In this document: positions 47,001-59,000 of the stretch, piece by piece
Numbering within the stretch: position 1 is the stretch's first letter
Layout of the letters: the number at the start of each line of letters is the position of its first letter
Assembly: GCA_023634235.1 (NCBI GenBank)
Contig: JAMKCF010000008.1
Coordinates: forward strand, 18,939,000-19,002,999
DNA length: 64,000 nt
Reading direction: 5' to 3'
Source of the DNA: Pisaster brevispinus
Taxonomy: Eukaryota > Echinodermata > Asteroidea > Forcipulatida > Asteriidae
The notes under the pieces: generated by a model
Told to the model about the DNA's origin: nothing
Seen by the model: only the letters and a program-made list of their open reading frames with translations
Databases searched by the model: none
Translations under genes and position numbers: made by a program

Positions 47001-50000
47001 TTATTTTTTTGGCACGGCACGATCACTTGGACAAAGTTTAGACAACTACATAGATTACACAGGTGGATTGTATTAATGAGCTGAAGTAAAGCTGTTTATT
47101 TAGTGGGCATTAATAAAGAATGCACTCTAATTAGCTTGATCTACAGCTAATTTAGACAAAAAGCTATCAAGGGCCCAGCCAATTTATAGGTTTAATCAAA
47201 CCAGTGAATTTACAATGTGACTTTTGCCATCGGTTAAAATTTTTTTTTTTAAAAGACAGCCCCTAAAATTGTGACTAAATCCATGTGTTTATAACCTTTC
47301 TAGTGCGAGACATACATATTATAAAAAAAATTGTTCATTGGGATTATCAAAAAACATAACAGGTATGTTTACCTCCTTGGCTTTGGGAAACTTGAGTAAA
47401 TCTTAATCATTCGTTTCAAAGATGTTGACAAATTAGGGCTATATAGCTCAGCTGGTAGAGCGCCGGCACGTTAATCAGGAGGTTGCAGGTTTAAATCCCG
47501 TTCTAGTAAATTGCTATTTGTTCAACCTAAAGTGTAGTTTTTTTATATCCTCTAGAATTTAATCAAACTACCATTCAACCTTAAGTAATCATGCTTCAGT
47601 GAAAATACTGGAAAAATAGTTTAATATTTTGTCTAGGATTTAGCGCACTTTTAAATACGCTTATTTCTATTGCAGCAATCAAAATAAACTACGGAGAGGG
47701 GGGGGGTTTAAGCACTATTTTCTCGAGTTTGACAGAATTTCAAACAAAAATAATTTACTGGGGATCAGTACTGGTTTGATCTGTATAATCAGTTTAGAAT
47801 CAATCTGATCATGCTAGCGTTTTCTTCAAATGATTTTTGTTTCTTTCTTGATAATTACGGATCCTTGGCTTCGTCTTCTAATTGATGAATAACGAACACA
47901 ATTTCACTCAAACATTAATGAGAGCCTATGACCAGGTTCAATTATTTGAAATCCCTCGAGGACCCAAAGTCATAAAAAAAATAAAATAAAAAAAAACAGC
48001 ACACTTCAAATTGCAGTAACAAATTCCTTGTCTTTTAAACATTTTTTCCCCTCTCTATTGAAACATTATATGCATTAAAAAAAAAAAAATCAAAAAAAAA
48101 AATACAAAATTAGAAAATAAAAAAATTCCGGCGGCACATTTTGACGAGATGATGCAGGTAATCCCATTACGGACTCTATTACACATGGCCGAGCTGCGAT
48201 GCTGTGCCCCGGAGCAAATTACGGGCCGATGTGGGTTGCACTATCAGCTCCCTTCGTCCATTTAGGTTTGGGCCAATTCCCGCGTATTATTCTAAGTGAA
48301 ATTTCAGTCGAGGGTACACGGGGAAACGAGTTTAATGTGTTAGACACCCCTAAGGTTTTTTTCCGTCTGTCCATAAGGAAAACAGGGTGTGAAGATATTG
48401 AGCGGGCTGATATCTTAAACTGTGACAGTGGTCCTTAAAGTTGTGGCATTTTTGTTTTAGTTATCGGAGAAAAAAAATCTCTTCTACTCCAATCAAGAGA
48501 TTAGGAGAGACCATCGTGTTAGAGAGGTCAGTAGTGGTCCACTCCAAAGGAGATGGATGGTGAGGAATATAACATTTGGTTTAGATTTATATGGCATGAA
48601 AATAATTTGTCAGTAGTTATTGGGAATAAACAAGATTTAGGCCTAGGGCTAGGGTAAGGGTTACAAACTCTAGTATTTCCATTGTTTCTTTTCCCCCATC
48701 TGTCGAATAAAATAAAAAATAAATTGGTAGATACTTCCTTGTATAAATTTTGAAAAGATGAATGTAGACAAAAATATGTGTTTTAACGATAAAAAACTAA
48801 CACTATCCAATGATTTTCTTTGTGACCAACATGGCACAAGATTCTCTCCACCATCTGGAGAATTGACTAGAAATTTTGACTGATAGCGCCCTCTCTTAAC
48901 TCGACTTCCTTCAACCCATGTTAAATTACCATATGGGGGACGGACACACACACTAGGGAACAAAATCCCCTTCATGTATGACACCGGCTTATCACAAAAC
49001 AAGGAATTCAAAATGTGTGTCTCAATTAAAAACAGATTGAAATGGTGGATTTACAATAAATGTCAATAAGAAGAGGGGAAAAAAACAAAACAACAACAAC
49101 AACAAACAAAATACTCTCCAAATGCTCTCACTACACTGAAATTGAATTTATCATTTCTATTAGTCCAATGTACTCTGACTTCCCTGCCTGGTTTCAAAAT
49201 ATTTTTGTATTGGACGGTGGAGTAAACGTACTCGTTCCACAGAAAAGGCTTGATGGTTGAATAGAATCAGCGAGAATGAATGGCAGCAATTAGAATACTT
49301 GCATCTGCACTGAGTCATTCTGCACTCACCAGACCGTGTACCATTAAGCAAATGTTAAATGGTCACAAATATTTTACAAATTCACTGTCCAATAACATTT
49401 ATGCAAGAGATTAATAATGGATGATCCCAACTTTCATCCCCCCCAATCCTCCCCCCCCCCCCCCCGACACAGACACACACCCTTACGGATGGTGACTTGT
49501 GGGGTCCTGCTATTGTTGTTCTATTATTCCCTTTTCTGAAGAATTCCTCTGTGGGGTCCAAGTTGAACAAAGAATTCTCTTGTGGGGTCCATTGTTCCAT
49601 TGTGTTTTGGACCCCACAAGGACCAGTGGGTGTGCTCACACACACACACACAAGTGTGTAAACACCTCCAATCGGGGACCTCCTATTGTCCCTCTTTTGT
49701 TTGGACTTTAACTTTTTGGCAACAGCTCCCATTGGTTTTGTACACAATTTCCAACTGGGGACCTTTACCCAACCGGGGACCCTATTGTCCTCTTTTGTTA
49801 TAGGTCCCCCGGTTTGAATGTGAAAACAAACTCACACACACGCAAGTGTGATGGCCACCCATGGTGGACCCCATTGTTTTCCCTTCTGACAGCAATTGTG
49901 GACCTACTGTTTGTTTCTTTGTTATATTAGTCCTTGGTTTGAATTTCATTAAACAAACACAACGCAACCAACCACAATGTACTTGGGTCCATCGTGCTAT

Positions 50001-53000
50001 ACTTAATGAATTGACAATGGTGCTGTCTGATCTGACAATTACGTATGGAATGAATGACAAATTCAAAGTCAAAGTACTCAAATGAAAATGAGCAGCGCTT
50101 CTATCATCAAAAGGATTTAGATTAAGGTAATAAAGAATCCCCATAATAAGAGAATTGTCATTTGTTTTTGTTGGTTTTTTTTACAATAGAAAATTATACA
50201 AATGTCGTTAAAAAACATATACAAGAAAGTGACTGACTAGAACAAAAACAAAGAAAAACAGCAGGTGTAGACTATGAAGAAGAAAAAAACTCATAATAAA
50301 TATTAACATTAAGAAAAGAAAGAAAAGGAAAACAAATAAACATGAGAAATCGAAAGAAAATTTGATGTAGAAACTGAAAATTGAAAATGAAAACAGAAAA
50401 TTGAAACAGAAACAGAAAGTAAAACAAATCCAGATGTTTCACATCTGTAAAGCAAATTACGACCTAATTATTTCATTAATTACAAATAAAACACAGTTCC
50501 TGAGGAGTGACGCTTAAAAGTCAATATTCAAATGTGGGGGGGGGGGGGGGGCGCTGTAGCGATCATCTTTTGAGAAGCATCTAAATGAGCATGGCCGGGT
50601 AATGTCAAAACCTGAAAACAGCTCGAGGGCGTTAGAGTCTTGGTTACAAACAAACCCGATTTTATCGGAGTGTTGTCGTTCATGTTAGGCATAGTGATTG
50701 GGAAACATAACCGCTCGGTCCGTTGAGGCTACCGGTTCATGTTGCATCACAGCCTGAGAGCAGTGCGCCATTCTCTGATGAATAGCCGTCTTGTTATAAA
50801 AACTCAGTGTGTAAACCCTCCGCAATCAATAACAGGATGCTGCACTGTATACACACACGGCATGTGGATAGGTCTTGTGTTTGTTTGTAACCAATATGGT
50901 GGTTAAGTTAAAGATACGGGGCTCAGCAATGGCTGCTCGAGGAAACCTTGTTTTGTCAATGTTGAATAAAGCGTAGAGCAGGCCAATGACTGCATACGCA
51001 GCGCTCAGTGCTCATGAACCCTCAAGCAACAATCATTGCCATCATTTTAGACATCTTAGTGGTGCAACCAATGTTATCACATTCCCTGCACCCGAGTGCT
51101 GCAATTGCATGCTAATATTTCTCCAAAAGACAGGGCCAGACTTAAGTCGCAATCAGCCTCGATTTGGCTGCATCAAACTGAGTAGCAGAAAGACAAGATG
51201 TCCACTACGACAAAGGTCAATCTGGACCCCATTTAAGAATTTAAGCTGTCAACAAAGATTTTGCTCAGCAGAAATAGTTTACCAGCCAAAAAACACCTGG
51301 TAATGTATATTATTTGTGACTGGTTCCCTGCTAATTTCTACTAACAGAAAACTTAGCAAAGCACCATTTTCTGCTTTATGAAATTGGGCCCAGCTTTTTC
51401 TATACAGCCTTCTCTTTGATGTCATTTTTCTACAGCAACACAAATGTTGGAGTACCAAAACTACTCTCATGCATAGTGCCATTCAGTGTTGCGTTTCGTA
51501 GGAATTGTTCGTGCAGTTCTAGTAACAAGTGTGCTGACGTCCGCCTGTAAGTACTCCAGCATGGCGAGCGATGAAAAAGGAGACGTCATCTGAGAAGAGT
51601 CTATTGTAACTAAACAGGCCTTCATGGTACGGCCATCTTGTTTATGTCTCCATCAACTTATCCAGTGAAAGAAGCTTCATCTAATGTGCATTAAAGCAAT
51701 GGCATGATCTCCCCTATCGACCACTCTTTACAGATCTTCAAAAAACCCCAGCTTCAGAAACATCTTTTCAAATTTGCTTATAATTTGTAACCTCCTCATG
51801 AAAGTCAGTGATTCTTTGTGTCTTTTCTTTTTTAATATCCTCACTTCACAAAGCATCTTGGAAGAGGAAACTAGAATGATTGCACTCCTCAAATGTCTCA
51901 TGATTGACGTATGTGTTTCTCGGCCAACCTCATTACAACCTCCTTGCTCATTTTTGTTAACGGCCTCATTGTGAAGATTTGTTGTATTAAAAGGAAACAC
52001 TAATAACAAAATGTTCATTTTGTGTCATTTATTAGGATTTTCCTTGACCTCTGAATTATGTACCAAACTGTATCAAAAAATCACAATTTAGATAGACCGC
52101 ATCATCACACATTATATCTTGAGCACAGTATTCTTGTCAATTTGCAGGCTGCGTAATGTTTGCTGAAATCGTCAATTTCTACCACCTTGCTCAGTTCATA
52201 AGCCATTGATAGACTGGACTGATTGCTCCACCAAGACCAAGGCCACAAGAAACAAATAAACAAAGAAACAAATAACCTTTATGTAGAGTGGGAATTGGAC
52301 CTTTTGATGTGTATAATTTGAAACTTACAGAGGGACACCAAGGCCAAAAACAGTTTTGAGATCCACTCATTATTTTTTCCAGAGTTTTTTTTTTTATAGA
52401 GTCCTTCTGAAAAATGGAGAAAAAAAAAGAAGAAAAACAAGTCCCTGACCTCACCTTAAAATGGTGTAAAATGCCACTGTGTTTGATACTCTTCAAGTGC
52501 GATTTTTGTGAAATCCCAAAATGTACGATGACGTTGCGTTTAAAATATATGGTCTGTACATTTTTCCAAAAAAAAAAGGATTAATAGTTTATTCCTGAAT
52601 TTTGATGATATTAAATCAAAATAGCATTGAATTTGACCTTTTGACTGGTGCTAAAATTCCTCTTTGGAATGTACAGCCCCGTTTGTTTTTGCTGTCCGGT
52701 AACGCCATATTGCAAATTTGGCTCTGAAAGCGTACTGAATAAAATTACATTGTACACCATTTGAATATGAGGTTAGTGACCTGTATTTTTTCCTCACTTT
52801 CATGAGGACTCTATCTACTAGAAAATGAGTGCATCACAAGAGTGAGTTTGACCAAACGCTCTCATCAAGTCCAGCCCTAAATTATGTACTTTTTGAACAA
52901 GCATTTTTGAACTTTTAGCTATATAATTGTGTATTACTTTTTGAGTCATTCCTTTTTTGCTTGTGTAGTTTTGTGGGTAAAAAAGAAGAAAGAGTTTTTT

Positions 53001-56000
53001 CGTACTGAAATGGTAGTTTTTATGTATTGTAAATTTTTTGGTAAATTCTAATTTATTTATGTAAAGGCCGAACTGACCTTCCCATTGAGGATATTAAAGT
53101 AAATTGAATACAGTACTGATCAAAATGAAGTGATGCCATACAAGGAACCCCCCCCTCCCCTTGGATTTTTACATGCACCAGCCTTGCACAGGTAGGATGC
53201 ATAGATCTCTTGCACGGCATCATTTAATTTGGGTTTAGTACTCCACCATCAAGAAGCCTGTCTTTACGGACTACGAGTTGATGCTAATGGTGCAGAGGAT
53301 TTCTTTTTCTATGAGAATAACTCCGATCACGTACGGGCCTCATTCTGTTACGGACACTCTCTCGGGCAAACCCACACTTGTAGTACATGCACGGCCTGAC
53401 AGCAGTTTATACATGTAGGATATTAGCCATGCACCCTCCTCTCTCCACTCGAATCTTCATTTACATTTGACTGATATGGGATGAGAGAGCATGAATTGAA
53501 GGGCTATGTGCGCATAATTCATTCACAGGTCCATTACTTTAGAATTGCTTTGGGTTTCTCTGATTTTGCGTTCAAGGAGAACGTGAAATTTAAGAAACAA
53601 CTCAGGGCAAAAAGAAAGGTTTGTTTTTTTTTGCTTTAAATTGTATTTGGATGGAAAGAACACATACCAAATAGTGATTTACCAACATCACTTAACATCC
53701 TTCAGTGACAAGGACCTAAATTTCAAGAAGACTGTTATCACCAAATTTTGCTAAGCAAAACAAATTTTGCTTAGCAGACACAGGTAACATAAAAAAATCC
53801 ATTAAGTTAACATTGTTACGACCGGTGCCCCACTCACATTTTGCTCGGCAAAGAATCTTGCTAAGCAGTATTTTCAGCTTAACAGTATCGAACCCGCACT
53901 CTGCTGCTAACAACACCAGAGCTTGGGTCCGGTGAACTAGACCGCTCGGCCATGACACACCAATCAGGCAAAGAGTCCCGTTAAATGTCTCAAATCTGCA
54001 ATATTATCAACGAGCGAGACTCTCTGACAAGGTACAAGTCACGTCTTCTTTCAATTTCCCTCTTTAAGTGAATGCGAGCGGTCATCAAATTCCACAACAT
54101 CCATTATCTCATATCCTTGGGATCATTGCCGCATCTTACTCGGACCGATCTGTACCAATAGACTTCTTTAAATCACAACAACCCCTTTCCATAATTTGAA
54201 AATTTCCCTTCAACAAAAGTCATCCCTGACCATAATTTGAAAATTTACCTCCAACAAAGGCCCGCCTTTTAAGAAAATGACGTTCGTCTTTGGGAACAGA
54301 TATGAGCAACTTCTCAAATTGCAGAGCAAGAAAAAGAAACAAAACAAAAACGAGACCCAAACCAAACAAACTAGAAAGTGATTGCAGCCCACAAAACTAA
54401 TGCAGTGGCAGAGTAATCAAGAAGAGCTCTGAGAGTCTGGTTCTTTTACTGCTCCCGAACCCCCCCCCCCCCCCCCCCAGCTACAACAACCTTGGATTAG
54501 AAAAGGTCTTGTCCCTTATGAAGCTCAAGGAAGAGCGCCACTTTGAAAACAAACACTATTCACAATGTAAGAGATGTAAAAAAAAATTATCGGTTAAAAG
54601 AATTTTGTTTGGTTTTTGCCCTTACACCGATCTGTACTAAACTCTCCCCCCCCCCACCCCCACAGGGCACAATTTCATAGAGCTGCTTTCAGCAGAAAAT
54701 ATTGCAAACAAATTTCTGGTATAATAGATGTAATATTTGCATCAGGATGAAGAATTTTAATTTGGTTTTGCCCGCCTCTAGCCATCGGGCTAGCTCATTG
54801 GTCTAATGGTAAGACATCTGCTCTAGCAATGCAAAGGTCGTGGGTTCGAATCCCACCAGAGTGATTGCCTGTGGATTTGTTTTTCACAGAGCTCGGGAAA
54901 GTACTGAGCATATAGTGCTTGGTACATACCGTAATTTTCGGATTATAAACCGCAGTTTATACGTTGATTTTGACATTTTTTTGTACTCCTGCGGTTTATG
55001 CGCCGGGCGGCTTATACGCCGACGTATAAATATTGAAGAGTAAAAACAGCATTTTTTTAAAGAAAGATCGTTTGTAAAATATTCTAAAATAATGCTATCC
55101 TAATAGATCCTTTCAATTACGTTCAATATTGTCAACTTCAATACATTTCGACTTTAATTACAACGCAACTCGCACTGTGGCAACTACAATGACTGACTGA
55201 TGTGCCGCCCGCCTGTCACTGCACATCGCCACAAAGAGGACCGCAAACGCGCACGGCCCCTCTGTGTGTGTACACATACACATGCTGTGATTGGCCGTTG
55301 ATGATTGTCCGTTGATGATTGGCCGTTGATAGTTCCATTCATAAGATCTTGGCAAGACTTCTGACGGCTCGAGTAGATAGCGCCTGCTGCACATTGTACA
55401 ACACATAGCCTGAACATCTGACACCACACTTCGAGGCTTGGGGCCCAGTCTAAGTCTAATCAAATTTTAACAGATTTTGTCAATAGAGGGCGATGCGATG
55501 CAGGGCAAAGTTCAACTATTTCTCGGTGTGCGTTGTCGACCGATCGTTGATTCACGAAGATTTTGTTGTCAACGAAGTTCAAAACATGGTCAACACAACC
55601 GATCATCAAATCACGAATTCTTAAAAACGTGTGTTGATGGAAAAAGTATAATTCAGGACTGATAGTATGAGATAAAAAATCACCTAAAACGCAGTTTTGC
55701 GAACTTCACTTCCGTGTTTTGAGGTTAGTTTTTTGTAACATTTTGGCCGCGGTTTATACGCCGCGCGGTTTATACGCTGACACTAAATATTTTTTTTCCA
55801 TATTTTGGAGCATTGCGGTTTATACGCCGGGCGGTTTATAATCCGAAAATTACGGTACCAGTATCAGGGCAAAAATCAAATTAATATTCTTTATCCCGAG
55901 GAAAAAAATAAAATCCATTAAATCGTTGTGGTACCCACTGCTAAAATATGGGATTCAAACTGCCTCTAGCCACCGGGTTAGCTTGGTGGTTTAGTAGTAA

Positions 56001-59000
56001 GACATCTGCTCTAGCATGGCAACGGTTGTGGGTTCGAATGCCACCCAAATGATATGCCTGTGGATTATTTTTTTTTCATTTTTTTTTCACAGAACTCGGG
56101 AAAGTACTGAGTGTACAGTGATTAATACACATCTGTGTAAGGGTAAAAACAAAATAATAATGTTTACAATATTTGATTCATCTCGACAGACAGACATTTA
56201 AATACATTTTTGTTGTTTTTAAGTCAAGAAAATAATGAGAGAAAGAAAAAACAATGACAACAACTTGAAACAACAAAACTAGAGGAAACAAACCAATGGA
56301 GCTCCTTTAGACTGTTCGGTTTTCAGGAATTCTTCTACCTAACGGAAATTACAAAGGAAAGGCTCATTCTTCCTTCCTAGAAGCTAAAAAAAAAAGACTC
56401 TTGAAAACAAAAGTTATTTAAGAAAAACAGGCCAACTTGTGAGGTGTCGTGGTCTTCTGCTGGCCCAGACAAAAAGGGCCAACTTCTCTATGTCCCATCA
56501 ATAGCAGCTTCTTCCAAGAGAATGTCGAGGCAAATAAATAAAGAAATCTTGAACTCAACACAAAAAAAAGATCACAGTTAATGAGAGATTGCATACCTGA
56601 AACCATGGTACTGCATGTGAGGGGGTCCAATGAAGGCTTGATGGAATGGATACGGTGAAAGAGCGGCCATCATGGCTGGGTCATAGGTCAAGTGGGACGG
56701 AGGAGGGGGAGGAGGAGGTGCTGGTGCAGGAGGGCGGGCAGTCATCTCAGTCTCGCCCGAGCGGTAAGGTTGGAATCCTCGGACTGGCACACTCTCCTCT
56801 GGCTTGAGGATGTGGGGAACGGGCCTGTTGGTCAGAAAATAAGTCAAAGCACCAAACTTGCAGATCAGATTTCTTCAAAGTGCAGTGACAGTCAGTGAAT
56901 GAGATAAGGCCATGTCACACGGAGAAATTTACAGGCAACCAGTTCCAGAGGAAAAATCATTCACATTTCTATTTTCTCATTATTTTACTGGGGATAGTGA
57001 GAGAAAGCTATGCGAATGTCTCTTGTGCAGCCGAAATGTTCTTTGTGCATGTAGTGCTGTCAGTTGCCTCCAAGTTGCCTGTAAAAATTGCTCTGAGTAA
57101 CATGGCCTTAACACCCACATACCAAGCCATGTCCCAATAAGCGGCTGCAGCTTGATGGTTAAGTGGACATGCATTGAAGCATAGCAACACCCATAGCAAC
57201 AGCCATAGCAACAGCCATAGGCGTAGCCGTAGCTGCCAATTCGGACATGGCCGTAGCTGATCATGGGTAGATTTTATACGGCAGTTTTTTGTTTTATTAA
57301 TGATTAGAAACTAGCCATGCATTCACATCCCATACCAATCATGTCATTTAAGTCTGTTTAATTTCTTCTGTAAATAAAATGAATTTGAACAAGTCAAAGA
57401 TGTTGGATGGCCCCCAGAAATGTTTCTCTTTATATAGAAACTTTCTCCAGCTAAAAATCATCGTCAAAATGATATGGCCTTTCAGCACTGAATTTATCAA
57501 ACACAGGCAAAAGGGCAGTATTATTTAGCCTTCAGTGTGTTTGGAGAACATTTCTTAAAATCAAGCATTTGTTTCCCGTTAAAAAAGTGGTATCCTCACA
57601 AGTCCAACCTTCTTGGTCCAGCTCCCGGACTGCCCTTTGACCTCCATATTGAGTTTGGGCCGGTTCCAGCCTCTGCAGAGTGCCTGCTGCTGTTATGTTG
57701 CTCAGAGGAGTTGTGATGTCCGTGCCTATCCAGGTCTTGGGACAGCTGGGAATCGAAAGACAATTTCAACATTTATTGACGAGTTTTCAGACAGCGTAAT
57801 CTCTGCCAGCGTAGGAATTATAAATCTGCAAGTTTCAAAAACATGCACAAGGACTTTCAGATCAGACTTATAAAACGACTTGCAAATCCTTTGACGGGAT
57901 TAAGATGAATTACTTCTACTTAATTTGAGTATGTGAATCAGAAAATAGGACTTTATTATTGTACAGCCACAAGGAAAATTTTGAATTTATTGTAACATGA
58001 CAAGCCCAGTCTTGTCGTCTGTAGGCCCTCGTCACTCCTCATGCAAACACAATAAAGAAGCAAATTTGTGTATATATTTTTGTCATGAAAACTTATCAAG
58101 TAAGTCCATTTGTTTTCTGAAATGCATGTATACTATGAACTACATGAAGCCTTTTGGCAAGTTACCTGTTATGTGTGTGTGCTTCTCAAAGTCTGCCATT
58201 ATTTTCGGTTGTTTTTGCACTGTGAGCCTGGCTCAATATCATAAAGCTCTTCAGCATAAAATGGTATGTATCAAATTGATTAGCTAAGCCAAAATGAGCA
58301 GGGAACCTGTCCCAACCTATGTATGTAACACGATACTTTAACTGGTAACCTGCTAAGCAATGATTTTTTTTTCTGTTCTTTAACAGTTTTACCATAATGA
58401 GCCCTGGTGGCCACTGATTAGGACAAGGCATTTCCCCCCCCCCCCCAACCAACTTAATCTTTCTTCTTACCCTTCTCTGCTCCGACATGACGCTAGAGTT
58501 GTTAGAGTGTGTTGGTGCTATCGTGACCACTGGTGGCGTACTGGTTGGTACCACCAGCGGTGAGGGGCCAAAGTGAAAGTTCTTTGTGGATGGGGTGGAT
58601 GCCGTGCTTCGATTCATACTGACCGGTGACACCCTTGGGGAGTGCTCCTCTGGACCTAGGTCAAAGGTGTAAGGTCGAAGTTTAAGTTTGGGTGAAATTA
58701 TCGTTGAAGTTTTATTTTACATTGCACCGGATTGTAAGGCACACGGGATATAGGTTACAGGAAAAGAAATCCAAAGAGAGTCCTAACGAGGTAAGAAACT
58801 GGACTCTAAGCTAGGCAATGGCAACAGACTAGCCAGTATTAGGAGGGCACAGAACAAGGCGGAAACAAAACCCTGCCATGAAAAACAACCTACTCCCAAA
58901 CAACGTCAGAAACTTTAAAAAGGGGGGATGCATCAAAATTTACAGCGGAACCAACCACTGCCATAAATCATGCAGCCTCCCTTTGAAGTCAACAAAATGT

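Larger units (their letters stand above)
42157..56596 (-). other. large GSE1 intron (14.4 kb)
   Basis: Lies between GSE1 exons D and E. No internal gene recognised. It contains MITE and SINE copies (45202-45392, 47432-47530, 51249-51392, 53745-53962, 54781-56150), CA/GGGGTCC low-complexity DNA (49440-49870), poly-C and poly-G runs, and repeat-poor stretches (about 45750-47200, 48120-48420, 50580-51060, 53170-53560) that might be regulatory. Confidence 0.6.

Noticed and set aside
48600..48670. Telomere-like sequence (GGCTAGGGTAAGGGTTA)
   Set aside because: Only one or two degenerate units; not a telomeric array.
49382..49803. Open frames over the GGGGTCC and CA-repeat block
   Set aside because: They result from low-complexity composition; the peptides are repeats of Cys/Val/Thr-His with no family resemblance.
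54781..54863. Functional tRNA gene
   Set aside because: Box A and B are present but the cloverleaf is poor, and the downstream body is shared with another copy at 55965, as in a SINE. The same applies to 5331, 16991, 47440 and 53882.
55158..55463. Open frames inside the TA-flanked element
   Set aside because: Short, overlapping, no catalytic motif, no resemblance to a transposase.
57607..57609. GSE1 exon C donor at GTTGGA
   Set aside because: An in-phase GTGAGG donor 9 nt further is much stronger and gives PRRLDL, closer to the human RERLIVEP sequence.
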